Below are positions 35,990-44,720 of a stretch of 64,000 bases of DNA, one piece after another. The notes beneath the pieces were generated by a model. It had not been told where the DNA came from and made no database searches. It worked only from the letters and a program-made list of their open reading frames with translations. Each line of letters starts with the position of its first letter. Position 1 is the first letter of the stretch. Source of the DNA: Acetobacteraceae bacterium (GTDB lineage: Bacteria; Pseudomonadota; Alphaproteobacteria; Acetobacterales; Acetobacteraceae); the NCBI GenBank assembly GCA_027482245.1, contig JAIXWG010000039.1, positions 124,001 through 188,000 of the forward strand, written 5' to 3'. The position numbers and the translations under genes are program-made.

Positions 35990-37285
35990 TCAGCCCTTCC
36001 GCGCCAGCAGCGCGAAGGCCAGCGCATAGTCCGGCCCGGCGCGGCGGCCGAGGATGCGGGCGGCCTCCACGAATTCCGGATCCTCCTCCAGCGGCGCCAG
36101 CGCGGCGGAGGCGCCGGGCAGCGCCCAGCCCGGGGAGAGGAACAGCCCGTCGCTTCGCGTCACCGTCAGCCCCACGGCGCGCAGCATCCCGGTGACGTCA
36201 TGGACGGAGAAGCTGCGCCCGGGCACGGGCAGGTCCAGCCGGCGGAGTGCGCGCAGCGGCAGGCTGTCCCGGTTCATGGCGGTCACCATCAGCCGCCCGC
36301 CGCGGGCCAGCACCCGCGCGGCCTCCGCCAGCGCGGCTTCGGGGTCGGCCAGGGCCTCGATCGTGTCGATCATCAGGGCGGCGTCGAAGCTGGCCTCCGC
36401 GAAGCCGAGCGCCGCGGCATCCATGCGGGCGAAGGCGAAGGGGGCGGGGCCACCCTGGGCCAGGGCGCGGCCGATCGCCGCTTCCGCGATGTCGATGCCC
36501 GCGACCAGCGCGGCATCCGGCAGCAGCCCGCGGAGCCGCCCGGCGCCGCAGCCGATGTCGAGCCGTGCGAGGCCGGTGGCAGGGGCCAGGTAGTCCGCGA
36601 TCAGCCGGTCCAGCTCATCCTGGAAGGCGCGTTCCCGCGCCACGCCCGGCACGCCGCCGGGGGCGAGCCAGGGGCGGGGCGGGGCGTCCGGCCGCGCCAG
36701 GCCGCGCGCGGGACGGAGCGGCGGCAGCGCGGGCGTTGCGCGCGGTGCGGCTGGCGGGGCGGCGGCGGGCTTCGGCGCTTCCGGCGGCAGCTGGTCTCGG
36801 TTGACCTCGAAGGCGCGGACATGGGGCGTCTCGCCGAGGTCCTGGTCCTGCTGCTGCGGCGCCGTGGCGAAGACGACGAAGACCTCATTGGCGAAGACCG
36901 GCCGCGCGGCGGCGGAGAGCGCCATCAGCAGGGCGCGCGGCACCTCCGCCAACTGGCCCTTGTGGACGACGATCCAGGCGAAGGAAGCGGGGCCCAGCCC
37001 CTCCGCATCGCCGAAGCGCTCGGCGCGGGGGATGACGAAGCGGAAGGCGTCGGGTGCCAGCACGCGGTCGGGCGGGGCCAGGCGGGTGCGGAGGAACTCC
37101 GCCGTCGCGGCCCAGATCCGGTCGTCATGGGGGAAGGAGGTGGCCGGCGCGGGCGGGGCCGCCTCGACCGTGGGCGCGGCCGGGGGCGGCGGGGCGGCGG
37201 GCGGCGGCGCGGGCGCGGGTTCCGGCGCGGCGCGCCCGGCACCGAACTTCCGGCGCAGGGAGCCGGGGATCAGGCTCACGGGCAC
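35990..37285 (-). CDS. SAM-dependent methyltransferase with Pro-rich N-terminus
   Basis: A 431-residue protein. Residues 20-50 are a Pro/Ala-rich tract (PEPAPAPPPAAPPPPAAPT), then an unassigned region, a second Pro-rich linker (about 175-205), and a class I methyltransferase domain from about residue 240: LDIGCGAGRLRGLLPDAALV (SAM motif I), AGIDIAEAAI, FDAALMIDTIEALADPEAAL and ARVLARGGRLMVTAMNRDS. The last resembles UbiE/methyltransferase-11 types. Start GTG at 37285 overlaps the HAD gene by ten bases. Target unknown. Confidence 0.75.
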   Translation of the reverse strand: MPVSLIPGSLRRKFGAGRAAPEPAPAPPPAAPPPPAAPTVEAAPPAPATSFPHDDRIWAATAEFLRTRLAPPDRVLAPDAFRFVIPRAERFGDAEGLGPASFAWIVVHKGQLAEVPRALLMALSAAARPVFANEVFVVFATAPQQQDQDLGETPHVRAFEVNRDQLPPEAPKPAAAPPAAPRATPALPPLRPARGLARPDAPPRPWLAPGGVPGVARERAFQDELDRLIADYLAPATGLARLDIGCGAGRLRGLLPDAALVAGIDIAEAAIGRALAQGGPAPFAFARMDAAALGFAEASFDAALMIDTIEALADPEAALAEAARVLARGGRLMVTAMNRDSLPLRALRRLDLPVPGRSFSVHDVTGMLRAVGLTVTRSDGLFLSPGWALPGASAALAPLEEDPEFVEAARILGRRAGPDYALAFALLARKG

Positions 37286-37995
37286 CCCATGGCGCTGGCC
37301 AGCGCGCCGAAATCGGCGGCCACCACGTCCCAGTCCTGCGCCGGCGCCAGATCCTTCGTCTGGCCGGGCCCGTGTTCCATCGGCCGGGGGATGAAGCCCG
37401 TGCGGAAGCCGGTGGCGCGCGCCGCCGCCAGATCCCCGTTATGCGCGGCGCAGAGCATCACCTGCTCCGGCCTCAGGCCCAGCACCGCGGCGGTGTTGAG
37501 GTAGGCGGCGGGGGAGGGCTTGTAGGCCTGCGCGACCTCCGCCCCCAGGATCGCGTCCCAGGGCAGGCCGGCGCGCTTCGCCATGTTCAGCAGCAGCGCG
37601 ACATTGCCGTTGGACAGCGGCGCGATGATGTAGCGGGTCTTGAGGCGCGCGAGCCCCGCGACGCTGTCCGGCCAGGGGTCCAGGCGGTGCCACGCGCGAT
37701 TCAGGTGGTCCAGTTCGTCTTCCGGGACCGAGGCCGGGTCGAGGCCGTGGTCGCGCAGCACGATGTCCAGATTCTCCCGGTGCAGCACGTCGAGCCGCGT
37801 GAAGGGGCGGGCGCCGCTGCGCACCGCCTCCATCGCGGGCTGGTAGCGCCGGCGCCAGGCATCGGCGAAGGCGGCGGGATCCACCGCGATTCCGTGCCTG
37901 GCGAGGAAGGGCGCGGCTTCCCGCGCGACGCCGCTCCGCCAATCGACGACGGTGCCGAAGACGTCGAAGACCAGCGCGCGGACGTCCATGGTCAT
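37276..37995 (-). CDS. Haloacid dehalogenase type II (HAD)
   Basis: A 239-residue HAD hydrolase of the 2-haloacid dehalogenase subtype. Nucleophile aspartate in ALVFDVFGTVVDWR, arginine-rich cap, motif II in IIAPLSNGNV, lysine in QAYKPSPAAY, and motif III region CAAHNGDLAAARATGFRTGFI (usual vAaHxxDL.aA...G). The complete motif set supports activity on 2-haloacids or, as often, another small phosphorylated or halogenated acid. ATG overlaps the stop of the PEP-mutase family gene (ATGA). Part of a four-gene minus-strand operon. Confidence 0.88.
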   Translation of the reverse strand: MTMDVRALVFDVFGTVVDWRSGVAREAAPFLARHGIAVDPAAFADAWRRRYQPAMEAVRSGARPFTRLDVLHRENLDIVLRDHGLDPASVPEDELDHLNRAWHRLDPWPDSVAGLARLKTRYIIAPLSNGNVALLLNMAKRAGLPWDAILGAEVAQAYKPSPAAYLNTAAVLGLRPEQVMLCAAHNGDLAAARATGFRTGFIPRPMEHGPGQTKDLAPAQDWDVVAADFGALASAMGCP

Positions 37996-38891
37996 TCCGC
38001 CGCCTTGGCCGGGGGCAGGTTGCCGGCGGCTTCGGCCCACTTCCGGTCGAACTCCCACACATCCGGGAAGCCCATCAGCTCGCACATCCTGGCGAAGCTG
38101 TAGTCGGCATTGACCGTCATGTTGTTGGAGTGGCCATCGGCCTTGAGCTTGCCATAGGCACGCTCCAGCGCGCCGGCGACGGTCAGGAAGCCGACCGCGG
38201 GATAGATCGCGATGCGGTAGCCCATGGCGTGCAGCTTCTCCGCCGGCACGATCGGCGTGCGGCCGCCTTCCACCATGTTGGCGAAGAGCGGCTTCTTGAT
38301 GTGGCGGCCGACCTCCGCCATCTCGGCCTCGCTTTCCGGGCTCTCGATGAAGATCACGTCGGCGCCGGCTTCCGCATACATCAGGCCGCGGCGGATCGCC
38401 TCGTCCAGCCCATGCGCGGTGCGGGCATCGGTGCGGGCGATGATCAGGAAATCCTCGCTCTGGCGCGCTTCCGCGGCGACGCGGATCTTGAGCGCCATCT
38501 CCTCGGCCGGGATCACCTTGCGGCCCGGCGTGTGGCCGCACTTCTTGGGGACTTCCTGGTCCTCCAGCTGGATGGCGGTGACGCCCGCATCCTCATAGCC
38601 GCGGACGGTGTGGCGCACGTTCAGCAGGCCGCCATAGCCGGTATCGGCGTCGGAGATGACGGGGGTCTTGCAGCCCTTGGCGATGGTGCCCATGCGGCTG
38701 ACCATGTCGGTGTAGGTCGCGATGCCCGCATCCGCGAGGCCGAGATGGGAGGCCGTGACGCCGAAGCCTGTGGCGTAGAGCGCCTTGAACCCCATGCCGT
38801 CCGCGACCTTGGCGGAGATCATGTCGAAGACGCCGGGGGCGAGGATGAACTCGTCGTTCTTCAGGGCCTGGCGCAGGCTGGGATGGGGCAT
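37992..38891 (-). CDS. Isocitrate lyase/PEP mutase family protein
   Basis: A 299-residue TIM-barrel enzyme of the ICL/PEP mutase superfamily. VISDADTGYGGLLNVRHTVR holds the metal aspartates, IQLEDQEVPKKCGHTPG the KKCGH catalytic loop seen in isocitrate and 2-methylisocitrate lyases, and ARTDARTAHGLDEAI follows. Such proteins cleave C-C bonds of methylisocitrate, malate derivatives, oxaloacetate or similar acids. AAGGAGAG precedes the ATG. It lies directly downstream of an Ldh2-type 2-hydroxyacid dehydrogenase, pointing to a shared hydroxy-dicarboxylate pathway. Confidence 0.88.
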   Translation of the reverse strand: MPHPSLRQALKNDEFILAPGVFDMISAKVADGMGFKALYATGFGVTASHLGLADAGIATYTDMVSRMGTIAKGCKTPVISDADTGYGGLLNVRHTVRGYEDAGVTAIQLEDQEVPKKCGHTPGRKVIPAEEMALKIRVAAEARQSEDFLIIARTDARTAHGLDEAIRRGLMYAEAGADVIFIESPESEAEMAEVGRHIKKPLFANMVEGGRTPIVPAEKLHAMGYRIAIYPAVGFLTVAGALERAYGKLKADGHSNNMTVNADYSFARMCELMGFPDVWEFDRKWAEAAGNLPPAKAAE

Positions 38892-38904
38892 GGGAGACTC
38901 TCCT

Positions 38905-39993
38905 TCAGGCGTGTTCGAGCAGGTAGCCGACATTGGCGCGCAGCGCGATGTCGCGGATCTGGCGATCGAGCGCGGGCGGGATCGGGATGCCATCGGCCAG
39001 CCGCGCCTCCCGCTCCGCGCTTTCGGGATCGCCGGGGATCAGCACGGGCAGAGCGGGGTCGGCGGGCGGGGTGGCGCGCAGCACCTCCACCATCTCGTCC
39101 AGATCGTGTTCGAAGGCGCCGTCCGGGCGGAAGGCCGTGGGGTCCATCGCCAGCATGAAGTGGCCGATATTGTCCGGATCCTCCGGCCGCTGGGTGCGGT
39201 TGCGGATGGGGGAGAAGGAGGCGCCGGACAGCGTCGCGCCCAGGATATGCGCCATCATGCCGAGGCCGTAGCCCTTGTGGCTCGCCATCTCCGGCGTGCC
39301 GCCGATGGGGGAGAGGCCGCCTTCGGGCTTGTGGAACACCTGCGCGACGGCGGCCTCGCCGTCGGTGACGGGCCTGCCCTCGCCATCCATCACCCAGCCC
39401 TCGGGGATCGGCTTGCCGCGGAGCGCCTTGGCGCGGACCTTGTTGGCGGCCGCCGTGGTGGTCGCCATGTCGAGCACCACCGGGGGCTGGCGGCGGCCGG
39501 GGGCGGCGAAGGCGATGGGGTTGGTGCCGAGCACCGGCACCGCGCCCCGCGTCGGCACCATGGCGAGCGTCTTGGTGCCGCTGGTGACCAGCGCCACGCA
39601 GCCCTCCGCCGCCGCCAGGCGGACATACCAGCCGGCCGCGCCGAAATGGTGGGAGTTGACGACGGCGACGGCGCCGACGCCGCATTCCTTGGCCTTCTTC
39701 ACGGCCAGGCGCATGGCGAAGGCGGCGACGGGGTGGCCGAGGCCGGCGCCGCCATCGACCAGCGCGGTCGGGCCATTGTCCCGCAGCACGCGGGGGCGGG
39801 CATCCAGCTGCACCTGGCCGCCATGGCGCATGCGTTCATAGGCCGCGAGCATGCCGATGCCGTGGCTGTCCACGCCCATCAGGTCCGTGTCCAGCATGAC
39901 CGTGGCCGTTTCCTCCGCCAGGTCGCGCGGCATGCCCCAGGCGCCCAGGATGACGAGGATCTGCCTCCTCACGCTGTCTGCCGTTGCGCGCAT
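38905..39993 (-). CDS. Ldh2/malate dehydrogenase-family oxidoreductase
   Basis: A 362-residue NAD(P)-dependent dehydrogenase of the non-Rossmann Ldh2/MDH2 family. Segments DLMGVDSHGIGMLAAYERM (SHG signature), AVVNSHHFGAAGWYV, GTNPIAFAAPG, DMATTTAAANKV and SHKGYGLGMM are diagnostic. It oxidises 2-hydroxyacids such as malate, lactate, ureidoglycolate or sulfolactate; which one is not decidable. GGAGGA precedes the ATG. First gene of the operon that continues with a PEP-mutase family enzyme, HAD dehalogenase and methyltransferase. Confidence 0.88.
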   Translation of the reverse strand: MRATADSVRRQILVILGAWGMPRDLAEETATVMLDTDLMGVDSHGIGMLAAYERMRHGGQVQLDARPRVLRDNGPTALVDGGAGLGHPVAAFAMRLAVKKAKECGVGAVAVVNSHHFGAAGWYVRLAAAEGCVALVTSGTKTLAMVPTRGAVPVLGTNPIAFAAPGRRQPPVVLDMATTTAAANKVRAKALRGKPIPEGWVMDGEGRPVTDGEAAVAQVFHKPEGGLSPIGGTPEMASHKGYGLGMMAHILGATLSGASFSPIRNRTQRPEDPDNIGHFMLAMDPTAFRPDGAFEHDLDEMVEVLRATPPADPALPVLIPGDPESAEREARLADGIPIPPALDRQIRDIALRANVGYLLEHA

Positions 39994-40166
39994 GGCCGCG
40001 TTCCTCCGCCGGGGGCGAAAGGGGTGGACCGGCCCGGGCGGCGCGTCAACGGGTGGCGCGGCGGGGGTGCGGAAGCCGGATCGACTTGTCTTTAAAACGA
40101 TACGATTGCATCGATGTGAGTGCGCGGATAAGTATTGGACGCCGATCTGGACAGGTCCCCCCACCC
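39994..40166. promoter_or_regulatory. AT-rich divergent promoter region
   Basis: A 173-base gap between divergent genes contains the window's clear AT-rich patch at about 40085-40135 (CTTGTCTTTAAAACGATACG, then GATAAGTATTGG). CGAT-N8-ATCG at 40098-40113 is a loose inverted repeat. The patch probably holds promoters for the Ldh2 operon and/or the small tail-anchored protein genes. No specific regulator site can be named. Confidence 0.35.
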
Positions 40167-40406
40167 ATGGCTGACCAGCGCACCGAATTGCCGCCGACGA
40201 CCGAGGCGCCCGCCGCGCTCGCCACGCAGCGCCGTGGGCGTGCCGACCCCTTCGCGCATGGCGCGCTGCCCATGCGGCCGAACTACCTGCCGGAGGAGGA
40301 TGAGGGCGGGGGCAACCGGTCCGAGCTGTGGAGCGTGGCCAAGGCCCTGCTGATTGCCGCCGGGGTGATCCTGGTGATGGGATGGCTGCTGGCGCGATCG
40401 GCCTGA
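40167..40406 (+). CDS. Small tail-anchored membrane protein (tandem paralog 1)
   Basis: A 79-residue protein: a polar, proline- and acid-rich N-terminal two-thirds (TELPPTTEAPAALATQRRGR, RADPFAHGALPMRPNYLPEE) and one C-terminal membrane helix (ALLIAAGVILVMGWLLARS). The layout and the shared pattern DPFA-x-MRPN-x-PEE-x-W-x-x-A-K with the next gene show that the two are paralogs. No signal peptide; an N-in tail anchor is likely. Family not recognised. 42 bases separate it from its paralog. Confidence 0.65.
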   Translation: MADQRTELPPTTEAPAALATQRRGRADPFAHGALPMRPNYLPEEDEGGGNRSELWSVAKALLIAAGVILVMGWLLARSA

Positions 40407-40448
40407 GGGCGTAATCTCCCCGGTTCCTGCCGGAGGAGAACCGACGCC

Positions 40449-40700
40449 ATGCCGAGCGACAGCCCGCCCCCGCATGCGCCGCGGCCCGAACACGGGCCGG
40501 ACCACCACGTGCTTCCCCACGCCACGGAGCCCCGCCCCGACCCCTTCGCGGTGCAGGGGGACCACAAGACCATGCGGCCCAATTCCCACCCCGAGGAAAG
40601 CGGCACGGGCGGCGATGGCTGGACCGCGGCCAAGGGCGCGCTGCTGTTCATCCTGGGCGCCGCCGTGGTGGCCTGGCTGCTCTACAGCCTGCTGGCCTGA
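40449..40700 (+). CDS. Small tail-anchored membrane protein (tandem paralog 2)
   Basis: An 83-residue paralog of the preceding protein. A His/Pro-rich N-terminus (HAPRPEHGPDHHVLPHATEP) replaces the other's, then DPFAVQGDHKTMRPNSHPEE, a Gly-rich stretch, GWTAAKG and the final helix ALLFILGAAVVAWLLYSLLA. GGAGGA precedes the ATG. The five-histidine cluster could bind metal but this is speculation. An SDR gene begins two bases after the stop, so it is probably in the same transcript. Confidence 0.65.
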   Translation: MPSDSPPPHAPRPEHGPDHHVLPHATEPRPDPFAVQGDHKTMRPNSHPEESGTGGDGWTAAKGALLFILGAAVVAWLLYSLLA

Positions 40701-40702
40701 GC

Positions 40703-41446
40703 ATGAGCCGGCCCGTGATGCTGGTGACCGGCGCCAGCCGGGGCATCGGCGCCGCCGTGGCCCGCCTGGCGGCGGCGCGCGGCCATGACCTGGTGCTGAC
40801 CTGGCGCGGCGGCGGCACCGCAATGGCCGCCACCATCGCCGCCTGCGAGGAAGCGGGCGCGGCGGTGGAGGCGGTGGTGGCGGATGCCGGCAGCGCGGCC
40901 GACACGGCCCGCGCCTTCGCCGCCTGCGATGCGCGCTTCGGGCGGCTCGACGCCTTCGTCGGCAATGCGGGGATCACCGGCGCGGCCTCCGACTTCCTGA
41001 CCTCCTCCGACGAGACCTGGGAGGCGGTGTTTCGCGTGAACGTGCTGGGCCTGGCGAGTGCCTGCCGGCAGGCGGCGATGCGCATGGCGACGTCGCGCGG
41101 CGGGCGGGGCGGGGGCATCGCCATCGTCTCCTCCCGCGCCGCGGCCATCGGGTCCGCCTTCGAATGGGTGCACTACGCCGCCAGCAAGGGCGCGGTGGAC
41201 ACGCTGGTGCTGGGCCTGGCGCGGGAACTGGCCGGGGAGGGGGTGCGCGTGAACGCGGTGGCCCCCGGGATGATCGACACCGACATCCATGCGGAGATCC
41301 CGGGCCGGGTGGACCGCATCCTGCCGGGGGTGCCGATGCGGCGCCTGGGCACGGCGGAGGAGGTGGCGGAGGCGCTGCTGTTCCTGCTCTCCCCGGCCGC
41401 GGGCTACGTCACGGGGGCGGTGCTGCCGGTGGGTGGCGGACGCTAA
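40703..41446 (+). CDS. SDR-family oxidoreductase (FabG-like)
   Basis: A 247-residue classical SDR. TGASRGIGAAVA cofactor loop, AFVGNAGITG in place of the usual NNAG, serine in IVSSRAAAIGS, YAASKGA catalytic Y/K, and NAVAPGMIDTDIH. The C-terminal LSPAAGYVTGAVLPVGGGR matches 3-oxoacyl reductase-like members. Substrate unresolved. Starts two bases after the small paralog gene. Confidence 0.9.
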   Translation: MSRPVMLVTGASRGIGAAVARLAAARGHDLVLTWRGGGTAMAATIAACEEAGAAVEAVVADAGSAADTARAFAACDARFGRLDAFVGNAGITGAASDFLTSSDETWEAVFRVNVLGLASACRQAAMRMATSRGGRGGGIAIVSSRAAAIGSAFEWVHYAASKGAVDTLVLGLARELAGEGVRVNAVAPGMIDTDIHAEIPGRVDRILPGVPMRRLGTAEEVAEALLFLLSPAAGYVTGAVLPVGGGR

Positions 41447-41494
41447 CCAATCGTAAGGTTTGCAACGGCTTCGGTGCTTCGGTATTTCTGCCGC

Positions 41495-43000
41495 ATGAAC
41501 ACGGCCCGTCGTCCCCTGCTTGCCGCCGCCCTGTCCCTGGCCGGGGCGCCGTTCGCGCCGCGCGGCGCCGGGGCGCAGCCGCTGGCCGCCGATGGCACCG
41601 GCGCCACGCTGCGCCTGGTGGAACGGCTGCTGCGGCTGGACGAGGACGGGCTCGACCCCCGCCACTACGCCATCCCCGACACTGCCCTGGCCGCGGCGGA
41701 TGCGGCGGCCTGGCGCCTGGCGCTGCACCGATCGGCCTCGCTGGCGCTGATGGACCTGCTGGGCGGGCGGGTGCGGGAATTGCCGAACCGGCCGGATCTG
41801 CGGCGGGACGTGGCGGCGGTCGGCATGGATCGCTGGCTGGCCGGACTGGCCGCGAGCCCCGACCCCGCCGGCGTGATCGACCGCGCCGCGCTGCTGCCGC
41901 CTCACGCCGCGGCGCTGAAGGCGGAGCTGCTGGCGCAGAAGCAGATCGCGCGGCGCGGCCAGGGCGCGACCATCCCGGGCGATGCGACGATCGAGCCCGG
42001 CAGCGTGGACGCGGCGCGCATCCCCGCGCTGCGGGCGCGCCTTTCGGTGGAGGACCCGGTGCTGGCGGCGGCACCCGATGCCGGCGCGCGCTACGACAGC
42101 GTGCTGGAAGCCGCCGTGCGCCGCTGGCAGGCGCATCAGGGGCTGGATGTGGATGGCCGCGTCGGCCGCATCTCCATCGCGCTGCTGAACCGGCCGCTCT
42201 CGGCCCGGGTGGACCAGGTGCGGGTGGCGATGGACATGGCCCGCGCCCGGATGCCGGAAGGCGCGGAGCGGCGCATCGACGTGAACGTGCCGGACTACAG
42301 CCTGCAGGTGCTGGAAGATGGGCGGGAACTGCTCGGCATGGCCGTGATCGTCGGCAGGCGCGACCGCGCCACGCCGATGCTGCGCGTGCGCATGACCTCG
42401 CTGCAGTTCAACCCGCCCTGGGGCGTGCCCGAACGCAATGCGCGGGAGGATTTGCTGCCGCGCTTCCGCCGCGACCCGCAGGCGATGATCGACAAGGGTT
42501 TTCGCGTCTTTGGCATGGTGGATGGGGTGCGGCAGGAGATCGATCCCCGCACCATCGACTGGAGCGCCGTGAACCCTCAGCGCATCCCCTACTTCATCCG
42601 GCAGGATGCGGGCGATTTCTCGGCGCTCGGGCGCATCAAGTTCATCATGCCGAACAACGACGACATCTACCTGCACGACACGCCGGACCGGCATTTGTTC
42701 CGCCGGCCGGACCGCGCCTTCTCCTCCGGCTGCATCCGGCTGGAACGGCCGAACGATTTGATGGCGCTGCTGCTGGACGGCATGCCGGGCTGGGACCTGC
42801 CGCGGGCGCTGCGGGCGATCGAGGCGCGGACCACCAGCGGCGTGCAGCTGCGCCGGCAACTTCCGGTCCTGCTGCGCTATGACACCGTCATGGTGGAAGC
42901 AGGGGGTCGCGTGCGGATCAGGCCGGATATCTACGAACTCGACGCGGCCTATGCCCGCGCCATGGCGGCCGCTCGGCCCCTGCAGGTCGCGGCACGGTGA
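41495..43000 (+). CDS. L,D-transpeptidase, YcbB-like
   Basis: A 501-residue exported enzyme. Signal peptide at the N-terminus (LLAAALSLAGAPFAPRGAGA), an alpha-helical scaffold, a peptidoglycan-binding-1-like part (VLEAAVRRWQAHQGLDVDGR), and a C-terminal YkuD catalytic domain: VNVPDYSLQVLEDGRELLGM, SLQFNPPWGVPERNAREDLL, and the active-site HDTPDRHLF...FSSGCIRLERP with the catalytic cysteine. It forms 3-3 peptidoglycan cross-links or attaches proteins. The ATG at 41495 gives a clean signal peptide; an upstream GTG is less likely. Its stop overlaps the start of the DUF882 gene (GTGA). Confidence 0.9.
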   Translation: MNTARRPLLAAALSLAGAPFAPRGAGAQPLAADGTGATLRLVERLLRLDEDGLDPRHYAIPDTALAAADAAAWRLALHRSASLALMDLLGGRVRELPNRPDLRRDVAAVGMDRWLAGLAASPDPAGVIDRAALLPPHAAALKAELLAQKQIARRGQGATIPGDATIEPGSVDAARIPALRARLSVEDPVLAAAPDAGARYDSVLEAAVRRWQAHQGLDVDGRVGRISIALLNRPLSARVDQVRVAMDMARARMPEGAERRIDVNVPDYSLQVLEDGRELLGMAVIVGRRDRATPMLRVRMTSLQFNPPWGVPERNAREDLLPRFRRDPQAMIDKGFRVFGMVDGVRQEIDPRTIDWSAVNPQRIPYFIRQDAGDFSALGRIKFIMPNNDDIYLHDTPDRHLFRRPDRAFSSGCIRLERPNDLMALLLDGMPGWDLPRALRAIEARTTSGVQLRRQLPVLLRYDTVMVEAGGRVRIRPDIYELDAAYARAMAAARPLQVAAR

Positions 43001-43569
43001 CCCGCCTGTTCGGTGGCGGCTGCCCCTGCTGCGAGGGGCAGGGCGTCTCGCGGCGTGGCTTCCTTGCCGCGGCGGTGGGCGTGGCGGCGGCGGTGGTCGC
43101 CCCTCCGGCGCTGGCGCAGAATGGGGAGCCCCGCGTGCTGCGCGTCAGGCGGCAGGTGGTGGGGGACAGCTTCTCCGGCGTCTATTGGCGCGACGGGCGC
43201 TATGACCGCGACGCGCTGCGGCAGCTGGACACGGTGTTCCGCGACCTCTCCGCCGCGGAGCTCACGCCGATGGACCCTCGGCTGTTCGACGTGATGTCCA
43301 CGGTGGCCCGCACGCTCGACAGCGACGAGACCTATGAGGTCGTCAGCGGCTACCGCACGCCGGAGACGAATGCGCGCAATGCCGGGCGCAGCCGGCGCGT
43401 CTCCACCGTGTCGCTGCACATGTCGGGCATGGCGGCGGATTGCCGGCTGCCCGGGCGGCAGGGGCTCGGCCTGGCGCGGGTGGCGTCGGAACTGCAGCTC
43501 GGCGGCGTCGGGCTCTACACGCGGGACGGCTTTGTCCACCTGGATTGCGGGCCGGTCCGGCGCTGGTGA
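42997..43569 (+). CDS. DUF882/YcbK-type murein endopeptidase-like protein
   Basis: A 190-residue exported protein with a Tat signal (SRRGFLAAAVGVAAAVVAPP) after an extended N-terminus that has a CPCCEG cluster. The catalytic domain shows VSGYRTPETNARN, STVSLHMSGMAADCRLPG (H and D zinc ligands) and GFVHLDCGPVRRW (final H), the pattern of peptidase M15A/DUF882 proteins such as E. coli MepK, which trims 3-3 cross-links. GTG start, overlapping the L,D-transpeptidase stop, so maker and cutter of the same cross-link type appear coupled. Confidence 0.88.
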   Translation: MTRLFGGGCPCCEGQGVSRRGFLAAAVGVAAAVVAPPALAQNGEPRVLRVRRQVVGDSFSGVYWRDGRYDRDALRQLDTVFRDLSAAELTPMDPRLFDVMSTVARTLDSDETYEVVSGYRTPETNARNAGRSRRVSTVSLHMSGMAADCRLPGRQGLGLARVASELQLGGVGLYTRDGFVHLDCGPVRRW

Positions 43570-43572
43570 GCC

Positions 43573-44712
43573 CTACCGCCTGAAGGCGCGCAGGCCGAGC
43601 ACCGCGCCGGCCACGGCCAGCATGGCGCCGGCCGCGCCCGTCCAGGGCAGGCCGGCGGCGCCGATGACGATGCCGCCATACGCCGCGCCGGCACCCTGGC
43701 CCGCGAAGGTCGTGGCGCCGTTCAGCGCGATGGCGACGGCGCGGTCCTGCGGCGCCAGGTGCATCAGCCGCGTCTGCACCAGCGGCGCCAGCGCGAAGAG
43801 CGCGAGCGAGCCCGCGAAGACGCAGAGCGCCAGCGGTGCCGCGTGCCAGAAGGCCTGCGGCGTCAGCATCAGCGCCGTGTAGCCGACCAGCGCCGCGGCC
43901 AGCAGCAGGAAGAGCATCACCGGGACCCTCGCCCCGGGCAGGCCCGCGACGCGGCTGCCGAGCGCGATGCCGCCCAGGCTGCCGATGCCGATGAAGACCT
44001 GGATGGCGCCGATGCCGCTGCCCGTGATGCCGGTGGTCGCCGTCACGATCGGGCCAAGATAGGCGGCGATGCAGAACAGCCCCGCGAAGGCCAGCAGCGT
44101 GGTGCCGAGCATGCTGGCGATGGCGGGCTTGAGGATGATGCCGAGCGAGGCCGCGCCGCCGCGATCCGTGCTCGGCAGGCGCGGCAGGCCGAACTGCACG
44201 CCGAGCGCCGCGATGGCCGAGAGCGTGCCCGAGAAGATGAAGCAGCCCCGCCACCCCACCACGCCGCCGATCGCGGTGCCGAGCGGGATGCCGAGCGAGA
44301 AGGCCAGCGTCAGCCCCGACAGCACGATGGCGATGGCGCGGCCGCGCTGCTCGGGCGGCACGAGCATCGACGCCGCGACCCCCGGCATCACCAGCGTCAC
44401 CGCCAGCCCCGCCGCGACGCGCAGCAGCAGCGCGGTGGTGAAATCCGTCGCGAAGGCCGTCGCGATGTTGAGCGCCGCGACCAGGCCGAGGCCCCAGACC
44501 AGCATGGCGCGGCGATCCAGCCGCGCGGTCAGCGCCGCGACGGGCGCCCCCGCAATCGCGTAGGTCAGCGCATAGGCCGCCGCCAGCTGCCCGGCGGTGG
44601 CGAGCGAGACGCCGAGATCCTCGGCCAGCCGCGCCAGCAACCCGGTGAAGGCATAGGCCCCGGTGGCGGAGGCGAATTGCGCCGCGGTGAGCAGCCAGAT
44701 GCGGCGATCCAT
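43573..44712 (-). CDS. MFS efflux-type transporter
   Basis: A 379-residue major facilitator with 12 helices and short termini. LDRRAMLVWGLGLVAALN is the loop 2-3 motif, GLTLAFSLGIPLGTAIGGVVG in helix 5 matches the drug-exporter motif C (gxxxGPxxGg-like), consistent with the DHA1 group (sugar or drug efflux). It lies 8 bases after the MarR-type gene in the same transcript, so it is probably induced when MarR is released. Substrate unknown. Confidence 0.87.
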   Translation of the reverse strand: MDRRIWLLTAAQFASATGAYAFTGLLARLAEDLGVSLATAGQLAAAYALTYAIAGAPVAALTARLDRRAMLVWGLGLVAALNIATAFATDFTTALLLRVAAGLAVTLVMPGVAASMLVPPEQRGRAIAIVLSGLTLAFSLGIPLGTAIGGVVGWRGCFIFSGTLSAIAALGVQFGLPRLPSTDRGGAASLGIILKPAIASMLGTTLLAFAGLFCIAAYLGPIVTATTGITGSGIGAIQVFIGIGSLGGIALGSRVAGLPGARVPVMLFLLLAAALVGYTALMLTPQAFWHAAPLALCVFAGSLALFALAPLVQTRLMHLAPQDRAVAIALNGATTFAGQGAGAAYGGIVIGAAGLPWTGAAGAMLAVAGAVLGLRAFRR

Positions 44713-44720
44713 GATGGTCC

